NCBI RefSeq assembly: GCF_001514205.1
Contig: NZ_KQ948769.1
Span: 91,606 to 155,605 of the forward strand
From: Streptomyces griseoruber
GTDB taxonomy: Bacteria; Actinomycetota; Actinomycetes; Streptomycetales; Streptomycetaceae
DNA: 64,000 nucleotides
Direction of reading: 5' to 3'
The notes beneath the pieces are model-generated. The model had not been told where the DNA came from and did no database searches. It was given only the letters and a program-made list of their open reading frames with translations. The position numbers and the translations under genes are program-made. Of the stretch, positions 39,669 through 47,558 are shown piece by piece (position 1 is the stretch's first letter; each line of letters opens with the position of its first letter).

Positions 39669-40370
39669 ATGTCCGTTTTCGCCACCCTGGTCGAGCACCT
39701 CGCCGACCTGCTCCAGCCGCTGTTCGGCCCGTCCGCCGCGGCCGCCGCGATCGTCCTGTTCACGGCTGTCGTACGGCTCCTCGTCCACCCCCTGTCCCGG
39801 GCGGCGGCCCGTGGTCAGAAGGCCCGGGCGGCGCTCCAGCCGAGGATCGCCGAGCTGCGGAGGAAGCATGCGCGCAGCCCCGAGAAGCTCCAGCGCGCGG
39901 TGCTCGACCTGCACGCCGAGGAAAAGGTGTCCCCGCTGTCCGGACTGCTGCCCAGCCTCTGCCAGGTGCCCGCCTTCTTCCTCCTCTACCACCTCTTCTC
40001 CAGCACCTCGATCGGCGGCGAGGCCAACGCCCTGCTCGGCCATCGGCTCCTCGCCGCGCCGCTCGGCGACCGCTGGGCCGACGCGCTGGGCGGCGACGGG
40101 CCGTTCGGGCCGGCCGGGCTGGTCTACCTAACGCTGTTCGCCGTCGTCGCGGCGGTCGCCACGTTCAACTTCCTGCGGGCCAGGCGGGTCCCGCTGCCCG
40201 AGACCGGCACCGGCCAGGACGTGCCCGGCGTGGGCGCGATCACCAAGGTCATGCCGTTCCTGTCCTTCTTCACCCTGGTCACCGTGGCCGTCGTCCCGCT
40301 CGCCGCCGCGCTGTACGTCATCACCAGCACGACCTGGAGCGCGGTCGAGCGGGCCGCGCTCTACCGGTGA
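39669..40370 (+). CDS. YidC/Oxa1-type membrane protein insertase
   Basis: 233 residues. Five membrane helices with the YidC core pattern are visible: an N-terminal helix (about 20-40), the basic cytoplasmic coiled hairpin RAAARGQKARAALQPRIAEL and EKLQRAVLDLHAEEKVSPLSG, then LPSLCQVPAFFLLYHLF and two later helices (VYLTLFAVVAAVATF; MPFLSFFTLVTVAVVPLAAALY). Such proteins insert or fold membrane proteins. This is a second, shorter paralogue type rather than the essential YidC next to the replication origin; its clients are unknown. Confidence 0.88.
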   Translation: MSVFATLVEHLADLLQPLFGPSAAAAAIVLFTAVVRLLVHPLSRAAARGQKARAALQPRIAELRRKHARSPEKLQRAVLDLHAEEKVSPLSGLLPSLCQVPAFFLLYHLFSSTSIGGEANALLGHRLLAAPLGDRWADALGGDGPFGPAGLVYLTLFAVVAAVATFNFLRARRVPLPETGTGQDVPGVGAITKVMPFLSFFTLVTVAVVPLAAALYVITSTTWSAVERAALYR

Positions 40371-40473
40371 CGACCCTGGTGACGGTCCAGTACGTGAACC
40401 GGGTATTGCGGAGTGCACGCGCAGCTTGGAGGATCGGCCAGTCATCCGATGGCTGCACCCGGAGATGGTGATC

Positions 40474-41331
40474 ATGAAGCTGCTGCGAGTCGGTACGGCG
40501 GGCGCGGAGCGCCCCGCGCTGCTCGATGCCGACGCAACCCTGCGGGACCTGTCGGGTCTCGTGGACGACATCGACGGGGCGCTGCTCGCCGACGCCGCCG
40601 CGCTCGGCCGGATCCGCGCGGCCGCCGAGGCCGGCGAGCTGCCCGCGCTCGACGCGACCGGGCTGCGGATCGGGCCGCCGCTGGGCCGCATCGGCAAGAT
40701 CGTGTGCATCGGGCTGAACTACCACGACCACGCCCGGGAGACCGGCGCCGAGCCGCCGGCCGAGCCCGTGATCTTCTTCAAGGCGGCGGACACGGTCGTC
40801 GGGCCGTACGACACCGTGCTCGTCCCCCGGGGGTCCGTCAAGACCGACTGGGAGGTGGAGCTGGCGGTCGTCATCGGGCGTACGGCCCGCTATCTGGAGT
40901 CGGCCGAGGAGGGGCTCGCGCATGTCGCCGGGTACGCGGTGGCGCACGACGTGTCCGAGCGGGAGTTCCAGATCGAGCGGGGCGGGACCTGGGACAAGGG
41001 GAAGAACTGCGAGACGTTCAATCCCCTGGGGCCGTGGCTGGTGACCGCCGACGAGGTCGGTGATCCGCAGGAGCTGTCGCTGCGCCTGTGGGTCAACGGG
41101 GAGCTGAAGCAGGACGGGACCACGGCCGAGCAGATCTTTCCCGTGGGGGAGGTCGTGCGGTACGTGAGCCGGTTCATGACGCTCTATCCCGGGGACGTGA
41201 TCAACACGGGCACGCCGGCGGGGGTGGCGCTGGGCGCGCCCGAGCCGAAGCCGTTCCTGCGGGCCGGGGATGTGGTCGAGCTGGAGATCGCGGGACTCGG
41301 GCGTCAGCGGCAGGAGTTCAAGGACGCGTGA
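40474..41331 (+). CDS. Fumarylacetoacetate hydrolase family protein
   Basis: 285 residues. The C-terminal FAH fold has the metal site in GLNYHDHARE, then VIFFKAADTVVGP, TDWEVELAVVIGR (acidic metal ligands) and the end motif LYPGDVINTGTPAGVALG. Family members hydrolyse or decarboxylate beta-diketo or ureido acids in aromatic and sugar catabolism; the substrate is not predictable, though 2,4-didehydro-3-deoxy-L-rhamnonate hydrolase-like activity is common. ATG 40474 follows GGAG at nine bases. A terminator-like hairpin follows its stop. Confidence 0.92.
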   Translation: MKLLRVGTAGAERPALLDADATLRDLSGLVDDIDGALLADAAALGRIRAAAEAGELPALDATGLRIGPPLGRIGKIVCIGLNYHDHARETGAEPPAEPVIFFKAADTVVGPYDTVLVPRGSVKTDWEVELAVVIGRTARYLESAEEGLAHVAGYAVAHDVSEREFQIERGGTWDKGKNCETFNPLGPWLVTADEVGDPQELSLRLWVNGELKQDGTTAEQIFPVGEVVRYVSRFMTLYPGDVINTGTPAGVALGAPEPKPFLRAGDVVELEIAGLGRQRQEFKDA

Positions 41332-41352
41332 ACGGCTCCCGCTCCGGGGGCC

Positions 41353-41410
41353 GGGAAACTGCGGTGGTGCGTCGGCTGCGGGCCGTCGGCGGCTCGTCGC
41401 GCAGTTTCCC
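41353..41410. terminator. Bidirectional hairpin between convergent genes
   Basis: GGGAAACTGCG (41353-41363) and CGCAGTTTCCC (41400-41410) are perfect 11-bp arms around a GC-rich loop, flanked by GGGGCC and GCGCCCC. The right arm with its flank resembles a CGCAGTTCCCCGCGCCCC-like element that recurs widely between Streptomyces genes. Confidence 0.85.
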
Positions 41411-41436
41411 GCGCCCCCGACCACAAGGCGTCTCGC

Positions 41437-41943
41437 CTAGAGGTACTTCTCCAGGAAGCGTTCCAGTGCCTCCACCACGAACCGGTGGTCCTCCAGTTGG
41501 GGGAGGCCGGAGACCGTCACCGCCCCCACGATGCCCACGCCCTCCACGTTGATCGGGAACGAACCGCCGTGGGCCGCGTACTCGTCCTGGTTCAGGCGGG
41601 AGGACTCCTCGAACGTCGTCCCCCTGGACCGGTAGCGCGTGCCGACCAGGTAGGAGGAGGCGCCGAAGCGTTCCACGACACGGCGCTTGCGGGTGATCCA
41701 GGCGTCGTTGTCGGGGGCGGAGCCGGGCAGGGCCGCGTGGAAGAGCTGCTGTCCGCAGCGGTGGATGTCGACCGCCACCGGGGCCTCGCGCTCGCGGGCC
41801 ATCTCCACCAGGAGCGAGCCGAGCGCCCACGCGTCCTCGTGGGTGAACTGGCGGAAGACCAGTCGTCGTTCCTGCGCCTGGAGCTCCTCCAGGCTCGGGG
41901 TGATCTCCGGGGTGAACTTCGGGGTCAGCTCGTGGGTGCTCAT
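41437..41943 (-). CDS. UPF0303/heme-degrading-domain protein
   Basis: 168 residues of the UPF0303 family (HbpS/GlcG-like fold): RRLVFRQFTHEDAWALGSLLVEMA, then VAVDIHRCGQQLFHAALPG, NDAWITRKRRVVERFG, a Gly-rich AAHGGSFPI and the end VTVSGLPQLEDHRFVVEAL. Annotation as 'heme-degrading' rests on fold similarity; no haem ligand can be assigned. It follows the oxidoreductase gene with an ATGA overlap, so it probably belongs to the same small-molecule pathway. Confidence 0.85.
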   Translation of the reverse strand: MSTHELTPKFTPEITPSLEELQAQERRLVFRQFTHEDAWALGSLLVEMAREREAPVAVDIHRCGQQLFHAALPGSAPDNDAWITRKRRVVERFGASSYLVGTRYRSRGTTFEESSRLNQDEYAAHGGSFPINVEGVGIVGAVTVSGLPQLEDHRFVVEALERFLEKYL

Positions 41944-43025
41944 GACAGCGTCACCACCACTCCGTCTCGTGCCGAACGGCGGGCCGCCTCCAGGACGTCG
42001 AGGGCGGCGGCCGCCTCGACGGCGGTCACCGGATTGGGGCCGCCGTCGATCAGTGCCTTGGTCACCGCAGCGTAGTAGGCGGGATAGTCGCCGGGGAGGG
42101 TCCGTACGGGTCGTCCGCCGCCGGTCAGGGGGGATTCACCGGCGCCGACGCGGCCCCACAGCTCCTCGGGTTCCTCGCCCCAGCCGGGCCCGGGGCGCTC
42201 GCCCTCGCGCAGGGCCGCCTCCTGAGGGTCCAGGCCGTACTTCACATAGCCCGCCGTCGAGCCCAGCACCCGCAGGCGCGGGCCGAGTTGGGGGGTGGTG
42301 GCGGAGACGTAGAGGTGGGAGCGGACCCCGCTCGTGTGGGTGAGCGCGATGAAGGTGTCGTCGTCGGCCTCCGCGCCCGGGCGGCGGACGTCCACCTCGG
42401 CGTGGACGGAGGCGGCGGGGCCGAACAGCGTCAGTGCCTGGTCGACGACATGGCTGCCGAGGTCGTACAGCAGACCTCCGATCTCTGCGGGGTCACCGGA
42501 TTCCCGCCAGCCGCCCTTCGGCTGCGGCCGCCACCGCTCGAAGCGCGACTCGAACCGTCGTACGTCCCCCAGCTCGCCGTCGGCCAGCAGCGCGCGCAGG
42601 GTCAGGAAGTCGTTGTCCCAGCGGCGGTTCTGGAAGACGGACAGGAGCAGGCCCTGCTCGTCGGCGAGGGCGGCCAGCTCGCGCGCCTGGGCGGCGGTGC
42701 CGGCGACCGGCTTGTCCACGACGACGGGGAGGCCCGCCTTCAGGGCGGCCGTGGCCAGCGGGACGTGCGTGCGGTTCGGGGACGCGACGACGACCAGGTC
42801 CAGCTCGTCGGCGCGGGCGAGGAGGTCCTCGGCGGTGGCGGCGAGCCGTACGTCCGGGAACTCGGCGCGGGCCTGTTCCCGCCGCTCGGGGTTCGAGGTG
42901 ACCACCGTGTCCAGGGCGAGGCCCTCGGTGGCGGCGATCAGCGGGGCGTGGAAGACCGAGCCCGCGAGGCCGTAGCCGATCAGGCCCACGCGCACAGGGA
43001 TCCCGCCAGTCTTGCGTCCAGTCAT
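41940..43025 (-). CDS. Gfo/Idh/MocA family oxidoreductase
   Basis: 361 residues. The N-terminal Rossmann fold is shown by VGLIGYGLAGSVFHAPLI and VVVASPNRTHVPLA; the dinucleotide-binding signature continues with VVVDKPVAG, in which the Lys is catalytic in the family. The C-terminal alpha/beta domain has GGLLYDLGSHVVDQAL with the conserved Asp/His. It is a sugar or cyclitol dehydrogenase by family. ATG 43025 was chosen, directly inside the shared promoter with the ROK regulator. A nearly perfect 27-bp palindrome overlaps its promoter. Confidence 0.93.
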   Translation of the reverse strand: MTGRKTGGIPVRVGLIGYGLAGSVFHAPLIAATEGLALDTVVTSNPERREQARAEFPDVRLAATAEDLLARADELDLVVVASPNRTHVPLATAALKAGLPVVVDKPVAGTAAQARELAALADEQGLLLSVFQNRRWDNDFLTLRALLADGELGDVRRFESRFERWRPQPKGGWRESGDPAEIGGLLYDLGSHVVDQALTLFGPAASVHAEVDVRRPGAEADDDTFIALTHTSGVRSHLYVSATTPQLGPRLRVLGSTAGYVKYGLDPQEAALREGERPGPGWGEEPEELWGRVGAGESPLTGGGRPVRTLPGDYPAYYAAVTKALIDGGPNPVTAVEAAAALDVLEAARRSARDGVVVTLS

Positions 43026-43031
43026 GGAACC

Positions 43032-43058
43032 CACTTTCGCAACGCTGTTGCCAAAGTG
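43032..43058. promoter_or_regulatory. 27-bp near-perfect palindrome, ROK operator candidate
   Basis: CACTTT C GCAAC GCT GTTGC C AAAGTG: both outer 6-bp and inner 5-bp arms are perfect, with one mismatch between them. It sits midway between the divergent oxidoreductase (start 43025) and ROK regulator (start 43082) genes. Autoregulation and sugar-responsive control are inferred. Confidence 0.82.
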
Positions 43059-43081
43059 CAAGCAGGGGGGAGAATGGAAGG

Positions 43082-44188
43082 GTGAACGGGACGAACGGAA
43101 GCGGGCGCACGGCCGGCGTGAACCTGCCGGACCTGCGCAACCACAACGCCGCGCTGGTACTGGACCTGCTGCGGGCGGCCGGCCGGGACGGCATCAGCAG
43201 GCTGGAGCTGGCCGACCGCACCGGACTCACCCCGCAGGCCGTCAGCAAGATCACCGCCCGGCTGCGGGAGGAAGGGTTCGCGGCCGAGGCGGGCCAGCGT
43301 GCCTCGACCGGCGGCAAACCGCGCACGCTGCTGCGCCTGGTCCCGGACGCCGGGCACGCCGTCGGCGTCCACCTGGACCGCGACGAACTGCGGGCCGTGC
43401 TGACCGACCTCGACGCGAGCGTGGTGGGGGAGCGGCGGGTGCCGCTGGACCTGGGCGCGGGCGCCGAGGCGGTCCTGGAGACGGTGGTGCGGGAGGCCGA
43501 GGAACTGGGGCATGCCGCGGGCGGCTCGCTGCTCGGCGTCGGGGTCGCGCTGCCCGGCCCGCTCGACCACGTCCACGGTGTGCTCCACCGCGTCACCGGC
43601 TTCCCGGAATGGGACGGCTTCCCCCTGCGCGACGCCCTCGCCGATCGCCTCGGGGTGCCCGTCGTCGTCGACAAGGACACCAACGCCGCCGCCCTCGGAC
43701 TCGCCGTCGGCGGCGAGCGCGGCTCCTTCGCCTACCTCCACCTCGGTACGGGGCTCGGGGCCGGGCTGGTGATCGGCGGGACCGTGCACCGGGGCGCGCG
43801 CACCGGGGCCGGTGAGTTCGGCCACCAGGTCATCCAGATGGACGGGCTGCACTGCTGGTGCGGCAACCGGGGCTGCGTCGAGGCGCTGTGCCTCGCGGCC
43901 ATCGGCAAGGGGGACGTGAGCGAGGCCGCCCGGGTGCTCGGCGAGGGGGCCGCCAACCTCGTGGGACTGCTCGACATCGACCTCGTCCTGCTGGGCGGCC
44001 GTACGGTCACGGCGGCACCGGGGCCGTTCGTCCGCGGGGTCACCTCGGTGCTCGCCGACCGCGCCCGCCGCGAGGGATCGCCCGAGGGCGCCGTACCGGT
44101 GCGGCTCGCCCCGGGCGGGGACCGGGTGGTCGCCGACGGCGCGGCCCAGCTGCTCCTCGCGCCGGTGTTCGGGCGGGGGGACGGCTGA
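43082..44188 (+). CDS. ROK family transcriptional regulator
   Basis: 368 residues. The N-terminal winged helix is at about 18-75 (NHNAALVLDLLRAAG; LTPQAVSKITARLREEG). The ROK sugar-kinase-like part follows, with GVGVALPGPLD, VDKDTNAAALG, LGTGLGAGLVIGG, the ROK signature GEFGHQ and the zinc motif CWCGNRGCVE. Proteins of this type bind a sugar and release DNA. GTG 43082 was taken because it lies behind GGAGAATGGAAGG. It is divergent from the oxidoreductase it probably controls. Confidence 0.93.
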   Translation: MNGTNGSGRTAGVNLPDLRNHNAALVLDLLRAAGRDGISRLELADRTGLTPQAVSKITARLREEGFAAEAGQRASTGGKPRTLLRLVPDAGHAVGVHLDRDELRAVLTDLDASVVGERRVPLDLGAGAEAVLETVVREAEELGHAAGGSLLGVGVALPGPLDHVHGVLHRVTGFPEWDGFPLRDALADRLGVPVVVDKDTNAAALGLAVGGERGSFAYLHLGTGLGAGLVIGGTVHRGARTGAGEFGHQVIQMDGLHCWCGNRGCVEALCLAAIGKGDVSEAARVLGEGAANLVGLLDIDLVLLGGRTVTAAPGPFVRGVTSVLADRARREGSPEGAVPVRLAPGGDRVVADGAAQLLLAPVFGRGDG

Positions 44189-44246
44189 GGGCGCCCGCCG
44201 CATCACGCTGCGGCAGCCGCATCACGCTCCCTCACCGGAAGCGCGC

Positions 44247-44302
44247 TGCATCAAAGGGAACGCACTGCATCAGCTGCATCGAAGAGAACGCACTGCATCA
44301 AA
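44247..44302. repeat. 28-bp imperfect direct repeat with TGCATC motifs
   Basis: Units at 44247-44274 and 44275-44302 share the block GAACGCACTGCATCA and a leading TGCATC. They lie in the 191-bp gap before the secreted protein at 44380, close to where its promoter should be. They may be tandem regulator sites. Confidence 0.75.
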
Positions 44303-44379
44303 GGGGTGAAAAACCAGCACATCGCATAGTCGTACGGTCGTGTCGCCGTCCCCTGTCCTTCTCCGCCCGGCAGGCTCAC

Positions 44380-45237
44380 ATGACCATGCGAGTGCCTACG
44401 CCCGACGCCCTCCGCCGTGCCACGACGGCGACCGCAGCCGCCGTCGTCGCCGCGGCCGCCGCGCTGCTCGCCGTGCCCGCGCACGCCGAGGACGGCGCAC
44501 CCTGCACCGGTTCCGACGCCGCCGCGTTCCCCCTCACCACCCGGCTGCACGGCGGCCCGGACTCCTACCGGGCGGGCGGCGGCTACGGCACCTGGTACCT
44601 GGACCTCACCAACACCACCGACCGCGCCTGCGCGGGGATCCACCCGGTCGTCGTCCTCGTCGACTCCGGGCGCGCCCTGCGGCCCGGCCAGCCCCACCTC
44701 GACTTCTTCGCGGACGGCCGGCCGCATCCCGTCCGCTTCGAGACGACCGACGAGGACGAGCTGGTCGGCGCCTTCACCGACGGCCCCGACGGGGAGCCGG
44801 GCGCCTTCCCCGGCTTCACGGTCGCCCCCCGCGAGACCCTCACCGTCGAGGTGCGGCTCGCGCTCACCTCGGACACCGCGCCCGACGACATCACCGCCAA
44901 CGCGGCGCTCGTCCAGCGGCACGGCGACGACGGCGACTGGATCGGACAGTCGAACGACTACCGGTTCGCCGTCGAGGGCGAGCCCCGCGCGAGCGCCGCC
45001 CCCGAGACCGAGCCCCCCACCGAGAGCGGCGCCACGACCGCCCCCGGGACCATCCCCGCCACCTCGCCCTCCCCTTCCCCCGCCCTCTCCCCCCGCTCCA
45101 CCGGCGGCCCCTCCCTCGCCGACGAGGCCGCCGAACTCGCCCGCAGCGGCCTCGGCTCGACCTCCGCCCTCCTCGCCGCCACCGCCTGCTTCGTCGCCGC
45201 CGGCATCGCTCTGCTGCTCGCCCGCCGCCGCAACTGA
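44380..45237 (+). CDS. Secreted surface protein with sortase-like C-terminus
   Basis: 285 residues. A Sec signal peptide ends near AVPAHAED. An immunoglobulin-like beta domain (about 45-200, GTWYLDLTNTTDRACAG; FTVAPRETLTVEVRLAL) follows, then a Pro/Ser/Thr linker and a C-terminal hydrophobic helix with the tail ARRRN. The expected sorting motif is degenerate: LARSG stands where LAxTG would be. It may still be anchored, or simply membrane-held by the helix. No function is recognised. It precedes the HAD hydrolase. Confidence 0.8.
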   Translation: MTMRVPTPDALRRATTATAAAVVAAAAALLAVPAHAEDGAPCTGSDAAAFPLTTRLHGGPDSYRAGGGYGTWYLDLTNTTDRACAGIHPVVVLVDSGRALRPGQPHLDFFADGRPHPVRFETTDEDELVGAFTDGPDGEPGAFPGFTVAPRETLTVEVRLALTSDTAPDDITANAALVQRHGDDGDWIGQSNDYRFAVEGEPRASAAPETEPPTESGATTAPGTIPATSPSPSPALSPRSTGGPSLADEAAELARSGLGSTSALLAATACFVAAGIALLLARRRN

Positions 45238-45342
45238 GCCGCTCCGGTCCCAGCCCGTGGACGCTCCGATTCCGGGCATTCCCTCAAGATCGGGCGGTGA
45301 TTAGGCTGGAGCCGCACCCGCGATCGGCAGGAGATCCCGCAC

Positions 45343-46122
45343 ATGGCAGACCGCAAGCCCATCGAGTCGTGGCTCACCGACATGGACGGTGTGCTCATCC
45401 ACGAGGGCGTCCCGATCCCCGGAGCCGACGCCTTCCTGAAGAAGCTGCGCGAGTCCGGCAGGCCGTTCCTGGTCCTGACCAACAACTCGATCTACACCCC
45501 GCGTGACCTCCACGCCCGGCTGCGGCGCATGGGTCTGGACGTGCCCATCGACAACATCTGGACCTCGGCCCTCGCCACCGCCCAGTTCCTGGACGACCAG
45601 CGGCCGGGCGGCACGGCCTACGTCATCGGCGAGGCCGGCGTCACCACCGCCCTGCACGACATCGGCTACATCCTCACCGACCACGAGCCCGACTACGTCG
45701 TCCTCGGCGAGACCCGCACCTACTCCTTCGAGGCCATGACCAAGGCGGTCCGGCTGATCAACGACGGCGCCCGGTTCATCTGCACCAACCCGGACGAGAC
45801 CGGTCCCTCCACCGAGGGCCCCCTCCCGGCCACCGGGGCCGTCGCCGCGCTGATCACCAAGGCGACCGGCAAGCAGCCGTACTTCGCCGGCAAGCCGAAC
45901 CCGCTGATGATGCGCACCGGCCTGAACACGATCGGCGCGCACTCCGAGACCAGCGCGATGATCGGCGACCGCATGGACACCGATGTGCTGGCCGGCATGG
46001 AGGCCGGGATGCAGACCTTCCTGGTGCTCACCGGTCTGACCCGGCCCGAGCAGGTGGAGAACTTCCCGTACCGCCCCTCGAAGGTCGTCGACTCGATCGC
46101 GGACCTCGTCGACCGGATCTGA
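45343..46122 (+). CDS. HAD-IIA family phosphatase (NagD-like)
   Basis: 259 residues. HAD motif I is WLTDMDGVL (Asp13 nucleophile, Asp15), motif II is FLVLTNNS, motif III is the Lys in AGKPNPLMM, and motif IV is IGDRMDTDVLAG. The IIA cap domain lies between motifs II and III. It matches NagD/4-nitrophenyl-phosphatase-type enzymes that dephosphorylate small sugar phosphates or nucleotides; the physiological substrate is unknown. It has its own ATG with AGGAG upstream (CAGGAGATCCCGCAC). Confidence 0.93.
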   Translation: MADRKPIESWLTDMDGVLIHEGVPIPGADAFLKKLRESGRPFLVLTNNSIYTPRDLHARLRRMGLDVPIDNIWTSALATAQFLDDQRPGGTAYVIGEAGVTTALHDIGYILTDHEPDYVVLGETRTYSFEAMTKAVRLINDGARFICTNPDETGPSTEGPLPATGAVAALITKATGKQPYFAGKPNPLMMRTGLNTIGAHSETSAMIGDRMDTDVLAGMEAGMQTFLVLTGLTRPEQVENFPYRPSKVVDSIADLVDRI

Positions 46123-46267
46123 GCCGCCGGCCGCCGGACACCGCACCCGGGCGCCGGATCCGAAACCCGGCCGGCGCCACAACCCACCCGTACGGAGCAG
46201 TGGGACCCCGCCAGAGGATGCGGACCGGGTCTCGACGGGGGAGTCTCCAGATAGCTGGAGGTTCACG

Positions 46268-46879
46268 ATGAGTTCACTGAAAGTCACGCTCTGTGCGGGT
46301 GCCGCGGTCGCCGCCGCGGTACTCCTCCCCACGGCCCACGCCGTCGCCGAGGACGGCGGAGACAAGGGTGGCAGCGTCTCCGTGACGCCCGAGACCCCCA
46401 CACCCGGCTCCGAGGTCGTCCTGAAGGTCAGCGGCTGCGGCGGGAAGACCGCCACCGCGGCCTCGACGGCCTTCGTCGCCGACGCCCGCCTCGTCGGCAC
46501 GGGCGGCACCCTCGTCGGCGAGACCCGGGTCCGCTCCTCGATCACGGCCGGCACCTACGACGTGCGGATCACCTGCGTCGACTTCCAGGTGAAGGGCCGG
46601 ATCACGATCGTGGCGTCGGGCCGGTCGCCGTCGCAGTCACCCGTGCAGCCGACGGTCCCCGGCGACCCGCCCGCCTCCCCGATCGCCCCCGTGCACGCGG
46701 GCGGCGGCGGCACCGCGCCGCTCGCCGCCGCCGACGAGGCCCGGGTGGAGGGCCCCGGTACGGCACAGACCGTCACCGGACTGGTGCTGGCGGGCGTGGC
46801 CGCGGCCGTGGTGGCGTACCGGGGCGCCCGCGGCGCCCGGGCCGGCCGTGCCGCCCGCCGGAGCCGCGGGGCGGGCTGA
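46268..46879 (+). CDS. Secreted protein paired with class F sortase
   Basis: 203 residues: a Sec signal (VTLCAGAAVAAAVLLPTAHAVA), a beta-rich ectodomain with two Cys (SGCGG and ITCVDF), a Pro/Ser/Gly linker and a C-terminal helix (TVTGLVLAGVAAAVVAY) with a long Arg-rich tail. No LPxTG-type motif is obvious. It is encoded four bases before the class F sortase, a pairing seen in many Streptomyces genomes, so it is a candidate substrate or partner. No enzymatic motif is visible. Confidence 0.85.
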   Translation: MSSLKVTLCAGAAVAAAVLLPTAHAVAEDGGDKGGSVSVTPETPTPGSEVVLKVSGCGGKTATAASTAFVADARLVGTGGTLVGETRVRSSITAGTYDVRITCVDFQVKGRITIVASGRSPSQSPVQPTVPGDPPASPIAPVHAGGGGTAPLAAADEARVEGPGTAQTVTGLVLAGVAAAVVAYRGARGARAGRAARRSRGAG

Positions 46880-46882
46880 GCG

Positions 46883-47539
46883 ATGGCCGACCCCGAACGC
46901 TCCTCCGGCCGTCTGGTCACCGGAGTGGCCTGGGCGGTGCTGCTGCTCGGGCTGTGGCTGTGGGGGCGCGAGGTGACCGACGTACGGCCGGGGGCGTCCG
47001 CGCCGACCACGGGTGACGTGGCCGCCGTGGGCCGCCCGGCGGACGCCGATCTGCCGCCCGCGGCCACGCCGCTCACCTCCGCGCTGCCCCAGCGCATCGA
47101 CATCCCGGAACTGGGCGTCCAGGCACCGGTCGTCGCCCGTGGCCTGGACGCCGAGGGCGGGATCGACCCGCCGCCGTTCGACCAGGCGGGCGTCGTCGGC
47201 TGGTACGCGGCCGGGGCGAAACCCGGGGCCAAGGGCACCGCCCTGATGGTCGGGCACGTCGACACCGAGACCCGCCCCGCCGTCTTCTACAAGCTCAGCA
47301 CCATGCGGGCGGGCGAGACGATCCGGGTGGTCCGGGACGACGGCAGGGTCGCCGAGTTCACCGTGGACCAGGTCGAGGTCGTCCAGCGCGCCGACTTCGA
47401 CGCCCGGCAGGCCTACGGCACCCGGCAGGCGGACCGCGCCGAACTCCGTCTGATCACCTGCGGCGGCACCTTCGACCGGGCGAGCCGCAGCTACACGGCG
47501 AACGTGATCGTGTCGGCGTACCTGACCGGCCGCACCTGA
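46883..47539 (+). CDS. srtF: Class F sortase
   Basis: 218 residues. One membrane anchor (about 11-28) is followed by the sortase barrel, with His125 (MVGHVDTET), Cys193 (LITCGGTFD) and Arg202 (SRSYTANVIV) as the catalytic triad. The short HVDT and TCGG sequences are typical of actinobacterial class F enzymes. Its native substrates are not well defined; the secreted protein encoded directly upstream is the first candidate. It is probably co-transcribed with it and with the GH6 gene 19 bp downstream. Confidence 0.93.
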   Translation: MADPERSSGRLVTGVAWAVLLLGLWLWGREVTDVRPGASAPTTGDVAAVGRPADADLPPAATPLTSALPQRIDIPELGVQAPVVARGLDAEGGIDPPPFDQAGVVGWYAAGAKPGAKGTALMVGHVDTETRPAVFYKLSTMRAGETIRVVRDDGRVAEFTVDQVEVVQRADFDARQAYGTRQADRAELRLITCGGTFDRASRSYTANVIVSAYLTGRT

Positions 47540-47558
47540 CCGCCCGAGGGGGATCCGG

